This document shows, piece after piece, positions 58,794-64,000 of a stretch of 64,000 bases of DNA (position 1 is the first letter of the stretch; each line of letters starts with the position of its first letter). The DNA comes from Macrophomina tecta. Its lineage: Eukaryota; Ascomycota; Dothideomycetes; Botryosphaeriales; Botryosphaeriaceae. Made by a program: the position numbers and the translations under genes. The notes beneath the pieces were generated by a model. It saw only the letters and a program-made list of their open reading frames with translations, made no database searches and was not told the DNA's origin. The DNA lies in the NCBI GenBank assembly GCA_024180945.1, contig JAKSGN010000016.1, forward strand, positions 682,001 through 746,000, written 5' to 3'.

Positions 58794-59393
58794 TGTAAAG
58801 CGCTGAGGCTTGGGTGGAGGATTACTAAGCTATATTATAAATAATAAAGCCTAGTAAGCAGTCGGAAGGAGATAATTCTCTAAGAGAGAAGTAGGTAGGA
58901 GATTTAATAAAGACAAGAGGAAAGGTAAAAATATAAAATAAAGCTTTTATATTAGATTTCTTAGTATTGCGTGTCTCGAAGAGCGAAACTACGGTGCTAT
59001 CTAGAGCTCCTTATATACACTTATTCCTTATATAAGTAGATCCTTCTAGATACACCATATTAGAAATCCAACGAGGGTGATTTATAAGAAATAAGATTCT
59101 AGCCCCAATTCTTATCCGTTTTATATAATTTTTATATCATAATATTTGGAAATGGTTGAACTTTTATAATATAGAAAAGGAATTTTAGTAGGGGCTATAC
59201 CCGTTTAGTTATTAGTTAGTGAAGTGGGGTGGCAAATTTTGCCACCTTAGTTTGCCACCGTGGTTTGCTACCATAGTTTGCCACTGCTATAACTCCGAGG
59301 TATATTTGTTATATACCTTAGGTAGTATACTAATACCTAAGGTAATATATTAATAAGCTACGCTTATACAAGCTTACTTATTAATATTTAACA
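58794..59393 (-). repeat. 5' LTR of copia-1
   Basis: 600 bp, TGTAAAGCGC...TTTAACA. The adjacent minus-strand sequence GGTTATGAGCCC is a candidate primer-binding site. Confidence 0.92.
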
Positions 59394-59398
59394 CGGAG

Positions 59399-59855
59399 GC
59401 CTAGAATAAGCCTACACTTACTATCTCGCACCTTCGAGAGGTCTACATCGACGACTCTATAGGTGCTATCTAGCCGGAGGCTCCCTGGCGATATAATTAC
59501 CACCAGAGAGTCGCTCGTAGTTACCGAATACGAGTCTTAGAAGCTAGGTATGGTTTATAGAGGCATCGTACATTTCGCACGGCTTTGTGGAGGGTGTGTT
59601 CCTTGGCAATAAGATAAAATAGCGGGTAAGGTGTAAGAGTTTTTATTTATACTAGGCATGTTTACACCATTTGTATCGGCATTAACAACACAAGAATTAC
59701 CCGATTTGGTAAAGCGTGCCGTTATCTACCGTCATCTGCCGTCATTAGAGGCCATATGACGGGACGGAACGTTTGGAACAATTCATAACGGGACGGATTA
59801 CGTAATCCGTTGACGAATCGTCACCGAATTGGTAACCGGGACGCCTTACACGCTG
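59399..59855 (-). mobile_element. hAT element 5' end (continues 33467-34992)
   Basis: Ends in the inverted form of CAGCGTGTAAGGCGTCCCG at 59837-59855, the same terminus as at 12981. It has GACGGGACGG subterminal repeats. The region 59399-59640 is the 5' transposase side, too damaged to translate with confidence. Confidence 0.65.
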
Positions 59856-60256
59856 TAGTCCGGATTTAAATCCTATTGAACAAGTCTGGTTTCATTTAAA
59901 GGCTAAGGTTCTAGAGCTTTATCCTGAATTAAACAACGCACCGGGGGGCGAGGATATAATAAAAGAGAAGCTAGGCAGAGCACTAGAGGAAGCATGGGAG
60001 CAATTACCACAGTCGCTTTTTGACTCGGTGTTAGGTAGTATGAAACGTAGATGTGAGGCAGTAATTGCTGCAGAGGGCTGGCATACTAAGTACTAGTAGA
60101 AAATTAACACCAAATTCGATCTCAGCAGTCATTTTTGACCTATGAGCAACTTTGTATAAGCAGCAGAAAGCATGCGTTGAGAAACAGCGACTTTGTTGGG
60201 TGGGAGCGATCGCTTGCGTTCGCCGACCGTGCGAGAACTTTTGTCAGGTCATTGTA
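59856..60256 (+). pseudogene. Tc1/mariner transposase C-terminal fragment, copy B
   Basis: A 401 bp unit, about 98% identical to 6629-7029, with exactly the same two ends: it begins TAGTCCGGAT, inside the SPDLNPIE motif, and ends GTCATTGTA. It keeps the open frame to TAG at about 60094. The left neighbour is the hAT terminus, unlike copy A. Confidence 0.82.
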
Positions 60257-60960
60257 GCATGTGCTTTGAGTGGCAATTGTAATTAGTGTTGTTGAGATAT
60301 TAGGCGTTAAATAGGATAGGATGAGTTTGGTGGGGTGGCCAGCTTCTAGGGGTGGCCAGCTTCCATGGCGCTCAGCTTAGTGCCGCTTAATCCAGAGGTC
60401 GTGATTTCCAAGCTCGATATCAAGCTTCGGATACCGACACCGCCGCGAGCAGAGGCCGCAACTTGGGACCCCCAAACACCACATAACCCAGCTGAACTGG
60501 CCTCACAAACTGAGCTTATTCGGGAACCGAATTGCAAGGCGTCAGAGTAGCTCACCAACGCCAGTTAACAATGCGCTAGACCAACTTGCTAAGGGGGCTT
60601 AAATAATGGCGCATTTAGCTGTCCATTTGCAGGCGGACGTCGCGGATCTCTAAAAGGTAAATGAGGCTGTAACACGACGCAAAAAGCGGCAGAAAAAGAG
60701 GAAGGGACTCTTATAATCCAGGAGGGGCAGGATTTAGTTAATAAAGCTGCGGTTGACCAGCAGATTTCACAGGAAACGCGCCAAAATAGTGCGCGGTTAG
60801 ACAGGGCTGCGATGAAGCAACAGCTGTGCAGGCAATGCGGCCAAGTTGGACATAATTCTCGCACGTATCAGAAAGGTGCGGAAAGTACTGTAGAATAGAT
60901 TGTATATTATAGCTAGTCGATATTTTAAGGCGTTGCGGAATTATCTGCACTTAAAGTAGT
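60257..60960 (+). pseudogene. Fot1-like transposon remnant, C-terminal transposase
   Basis: After a stretch ending in a twice-repeated GGGGTGGCCAGCTTC motif (a transposon end), the plus strand carries LSLVPLNPEVVISKLDIKLR and IPTPPRAEAATWDPQTP (60365-60550). A degenerate zinc knuckle, CRQCGQVGHNSRTY, lies near 60815-60870. It is frameshifted and truncated. It ends before the flavin oxidoreductase promoter. Confidence 0.68.
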
Positions 60961-61124
60961 TGGGGTCTGTTTGGTGGCTCACTCGCTTATCCTATATATG
61001 GTGCGACACGAACAGTCTCCAAAACGAGTGATATCAAACAGAATATTACCCGGTCCTTAGTATAATAATATTCTACAATTCCAGCTCATACCTGCTGCAT
61101 GCCCTGATCCGGGCTATTGCCATC

Positions 61125-62565
61125 ATGCCGCCTCGGCGATACCAGTCCGCCATTGTCGACCCTGCTCCGCTCGCACAGCCGCTGCACTTCGTTTTCTCCG
61201 GCCGCACCGCGAAAAACCGCATCCTTAAGGGCCCTACGACCGAGCACCTTGCTTCATGGGACCGCCATGACGCGGCGCTGCGCGGCATCCCCTCGCTCGG
61301 GTTAATCAACCTCTACCGGGTGAGTGCCTACTGCTCCTGCCCAACCCCCATCATTGCCGTCACACTGACACCGCTTCCAGCGTTGGGGTGAAGGCGGCTT
61401 TGGACAGATTGTCACAGGCAACATTATGATTGACGCAGAGCACCTCGAGGAGCGCGGCAATATGGTTATCCCTGGCGATGCTGCATTCGCCGGCCCGCGC
61501 TTCGATGCTTTTCGCGCGCTTGGGGCCGCTGGCAGTGCCCACGGCAGCCTGATGGTCGGCCAGCTCAACCATCCCGGCCGACTCGCGTACAGCGGGCTCC
61601 AGCAACATCCCGTCTCCGCCTCCGCCGTGCCCATCACGCCCAAGCTGGACACTGCCGAGGACAAAGAGCTGGCCGGCGCCTTCTTCACTTACGCTCCTCC
61701 GCATGCCGCATCGCAAGCCGAGATTGACGCCATCGTCGCCGGTTTCGCTCATGCCGCCGAGTTCCTTAACCGCGCCGGATGGGATGGCGTAGAGTTAAAT
61801 GCCGCGCATGGCTTCCTGCTATCGCAATTTCTGTCCTCCGTCTCTAACCAGCGGAGTGACGGCTACGGCGGCTCGCTTGAGAAGCGCATGCAGCTCCTTA
61901 TCGACGTCGCCGCCGAGATCCGCCGCCGCGTCTCCCCGACCTTCGTCCTAGGCGTTAAGATTAATTCGGTGGACTTCCAGGACGGCTTCAGCCCCACCGA
62001 TGCTGGTAGGCTGTGCCAAGCCCTCGAGGCCGCCTCCTTCGACTATGTCGTGCTATCTGGGGGCAGTGTCGAGACCGGCTATGCCGAGCTGTCAGGCGTC
62101 AAAGAGCAGCGCCGCGCATCGACCGAGAGGCGCGAGTCTTTTTTCCTCGAGTTCGCCGACCAGATTGTGGCCCCGCTGTCGAAAACCAGAAGCTACGTCA
62201 TCGGCGGCTTCAAAACTGTCGCCGGCATGGTTGACGCCCTCAAATCCGTCGATGGTGTCGGCCTCGTGCGCGCCGTATGCCAAGAGCCGTGTCTGCCGCT
62301 GGACATTTTGTCGGGCAGGGTCAACGCCGGCATCAAGCGGCTGCTAGCAGACCAGAACTTTGCGATCACCACCTGTGCCGCCGGCACGCAGATGCGCCAG
62401 ATCTCGAAAGACCAGATGCCCTTCGACCAGTCGGACCAGACCAGTGTCGATAGTTTCCTCGCTGATTTCAATGCCTACATGGCGTCTTATGGCAAGCAGG
62501 AGGATAAGTATGGCTTTCTCGACTTGACTCAACCGGCACGGCCATATAGGGTTGTTCGACCCTAA
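61125..62565 (+). CDS. Old-Yellow-Enzyme-type NADH:flavin oxidoreductase, 2 exons
   Basis: Predicted 459-residue FMN-dependent TIM-barrel oxidoreductase. Exon 1 is 61125-61319. The 61 bp intron (GTGAGT...TTCCAG) joins in frame to exon 2, 61381-62565. Family marks: KNRILKGPTTEHLAS at the N-terminus, EGGFGQIVTGNIMID, QLNHPGR (about 126-132), LSQFLSSVSNQRSDGYGGS (about 212-230) and a GGF phosphate-binding segment near residue 275. The residues usually forming the His/His(Asn)-Tyr catalytic set read Asn205-Ala-Ala-His208-Gly-Phe210, so the first His and the Tyr proton donor are replaced. Enzymes of this family reduce activated alkenes; the substitutions suggest altered chemistry. The frame is intact and GC-rich. 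It converges on the second P450. Confidence 0.85.
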
Positions 62566-63142
62566 GATATATGGCTTGGATTGGATTGGATTGGAGTGGT
62601 CTATTCAGACTACGATGTCTTCTATTGTCAGAGACTATTTTGCCTTACTGCCTCAGTCATCACATTCTTTTAGGCATCAAGATCAGCATCTACTCTTTGC
62701 CACCTCCTCACTACTCCTCATCTTCACAAGCTTCGGATAGCAATATCGGCTTCTATTCTCCTCGATTATTCAAGCACTCATTTATGTATAAGCAAGCCTA
62801 CCTACCTCCCTCTCAGGAGACAGGCAGAATCTACTCTTTTCTGACCTTACTACTCTTCACTCACCCAAATCCAACACATTCTTCTGTGTTGTTCGGCGAG
62901 GCTCTAGTAGGACCCGAAACTACTTCAGCATTTAGAAACGCACGCCCAGCCATTATCGCATTCAGGGAGGAATTCGGACAGGCTCTGATTTTCTTAGTAG
63001 AGAACGTAGCTGACGTGGTCTTTATTCCGCCCGCGTGGATATGCATCAATTTGAAGATGTTCGCGAAATGCCGCCCAACTGACGGCTTGCCGCAGAACTC
63101 TGTGCAAAATTATGGGCCGCAAAATCCAGGCTTTCATCTTCA
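62566..63142. other. Convergent intergenic region
   Basis: 3' flanks of the flavin oxidoreductase (plus) and the P450 (minus). A short GGATT tandem (62578-62596) follows the stop codon. No gene is supported; a long plus-strand open frame here runs antisense into the P450 and lacks motifs. Confidence 0.5.
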
Positions 63143-64000
63143 TTATCTTAATCCCTTGACAGGCTTAAACTTGACCATCAAAGGAGGTTTCTCCCACACA
63201 TCAAAGATCTTCTGGTCAAGCCAATTCTCTTGGCCAGGCACAAGCTCCATATCAAAATTCCAAAGAATCGAGGCGAGAATCAGGCGCATTTCAGAGTAGG
63301 CGAGGCTATACGGTCATGGTCATGTCAGCAATCCTAACCCGTACGCTCAGCTAACAGAAAGCGTGGTTCCACTCACAGGCGGCCGATACAATTTCTGGGA
63401 CCAAAGCCAAACGGCTGAAGGCTGTCACGCCTATCATTCTTCCACTTCGGGTTCTCCGTCTCCAAAAACCGTTCGGGGGCGAAAGCGTGGGGCTCGGCGA
63501 AGTTTTTTGGCGAGTGGAACTGGGCCCACTGATGGATGCCGACGGTGGTATTGCCGGGCACAAATTTGCCGCAGATGACGGTACCCTGTGGTGGCGTGCG
63601 GCGTGGTAGGTTCCCACCTGCCGGGGGATACATCCGGAGGGCCTCGTCGAAGAAAGCGAGAAGGTACTTGAGCCTGTGGATACTTGAGAGCGTGATTTCG
63701 CTTCGGCGGTTGAAGTTTGAGCGTATTTCTTGCACCACGCGCTGGTACACATGTGGATTCGTTAGCAGATAGAACGTGCTGCCTGACAGCAGTGTTGCTA
63801 CTGTCTCGCTACCAGCAACGATGAGTAGCGTGCCTTGAGCAACGAGGTCGTCTACCACGAGCTTGCCCTCCCTCTCTGCATCCATCAGGTGCGTCATAAA
63901 GTCCACGTAGGATATGGTGCGATCGCGGCGCTTCAGGATGAGCCTTTCAATTATGCTGAAGACCTCGGTGTTTTTCTCTCGAATGCTCTTGGGGATGAGG
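63143..64000 (-). CDS. Cytochrome P450 (CYP65-like, by eye), 3' part; 5' end outside window
   Basis: C-terminal ~260 residues of a second P450. Its last exon is 63305-63143. A 71 bp intron (63376-63306, GTGAGT...TATAG) separates it from the exon 63377 to beyond 64000, which is open to the window edge. Motifs: I-helix AGSETVAT, K-helix EALRMYPP, PERF region (FAPERFLE), and heme loop FGFGPRNCIG with the Cys ligand. It ends in KPPLMVKFKPVKGLR. The general look is that of isotrichodermin C-15 hydroxylase-type P450s, common in secondary-metabolite clusters. It differs clearly from the P450 at 24626-26557. No frame damage is seen in the visible part. Confidence 0.85.

Larger units (their letters stand above)
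34993..59393 (-). mobile_element. Ty1/copia retrotransposon (copia-1) expanded to 24.4 kb by nested insertions
   Basis: LTRs at both ends (602 and 600 bp) and a 5 bp duplication CGAAG/CGGAG (34988-34992 and 59394-59398; one G-to-A change). Subtracting gypsy-2 (35801-44762), gypsy-3 (45518-54767) and their duplicated sites leaves about 6.2 kb, a normal copia length. The polypurine tract (GGGGGG on the minus strand, 35596-35601) abuts the left LTR, and a primer site abuts the right LTR, so the element runs right to left. It is inserted in a hAT element. Confidence 0.93.

Noticed and set aside
62571..63299. 242-codon plus-strand open frame
   Set aside because: Antisense to the last exon of the P450 and to both 3' flanks; no motif and no codon bias.
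1..64000. tRNA and rRNA genes
   Set aside because: None recognised by eye on either strand. The tRNA-Met-like sequence at 58781-58792 is only a primer-binding complement.

Overview
The window reads as a filamentous ascomycete (Pezizomycotina) genome. Its genes have short 50-90 bp GT-AG introns. Most of the sequence is old transposons, turned into very AT-rich, TAG/TAA-filled DNA by C-to-T and G-to-A transitions, which is the signature of repeat-induced point mutation (RIP). About one tenth is normal GC-balanced coding sequence, lying in three gene islands.

Layout: 1-2792 is the 5' part of a copia element. 3999-6628 is a RIP-degraded Fot1/Pot2-type DNA transposon with a fresh solo LTR in it. 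6629-7419 holds a truncated mariner copy and a MITE. Island 1 (7595-8907) is an O-methyltransferase. 8942-24190 is a block of hAT, LINE and gypsy elements. Island 2 (24626-30329) holds a cytochrome P450, a PLP-dependent ACC-synthase-like C-S lyase and a thioredoxin-reductase-like dithiol oxidase. 30526-60960 is a large transposon nest. Its core is one copia element (34993-59393) carrying two whole gypsy elements, one of which carries a Mutator-like element. Island 3 (61125 to the window end) holds an Old-Yellow-Enzyme-type flavin oxidoreductase and the 3' part of a second P450 facing it.

The gene content of islands 1 and 2 (GliM-, GliI-, GliT- and GliC/GliF-like proteins) matches the accessory enzymes of epidithiodiketopiperazine (ETP, gliotoxin-family) biosynthesis. 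The O-methyltransferase promoter contains TCGGTGACCGA, a perfect match to the TCGGN3CCGA motif associated with ETP-cluster Zn2Cys6 regulators. The shared promoter of the C-S lyase and dithiol oxidase has a near match. No NRPS, glutathione S-transferase, dipeptidase, transporter or regulator gene is visible here. My inference is an ETP-like cluster blown apart by transposons. The P450 and the C-S lyase each appear to carry a one-base frame disruption, while the self-protection-type dithiol oxidase and the methyltransferase read intact. Whether island 3 belongs to the same pathway is not shown by the sequence.

Transposon boundaries were set from terminal repeats and target-site duplications read directly in the sequence. 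Most retroelements here have matching 5 bp duplications. All family and function names come from motif recognition by eye, not database searches.
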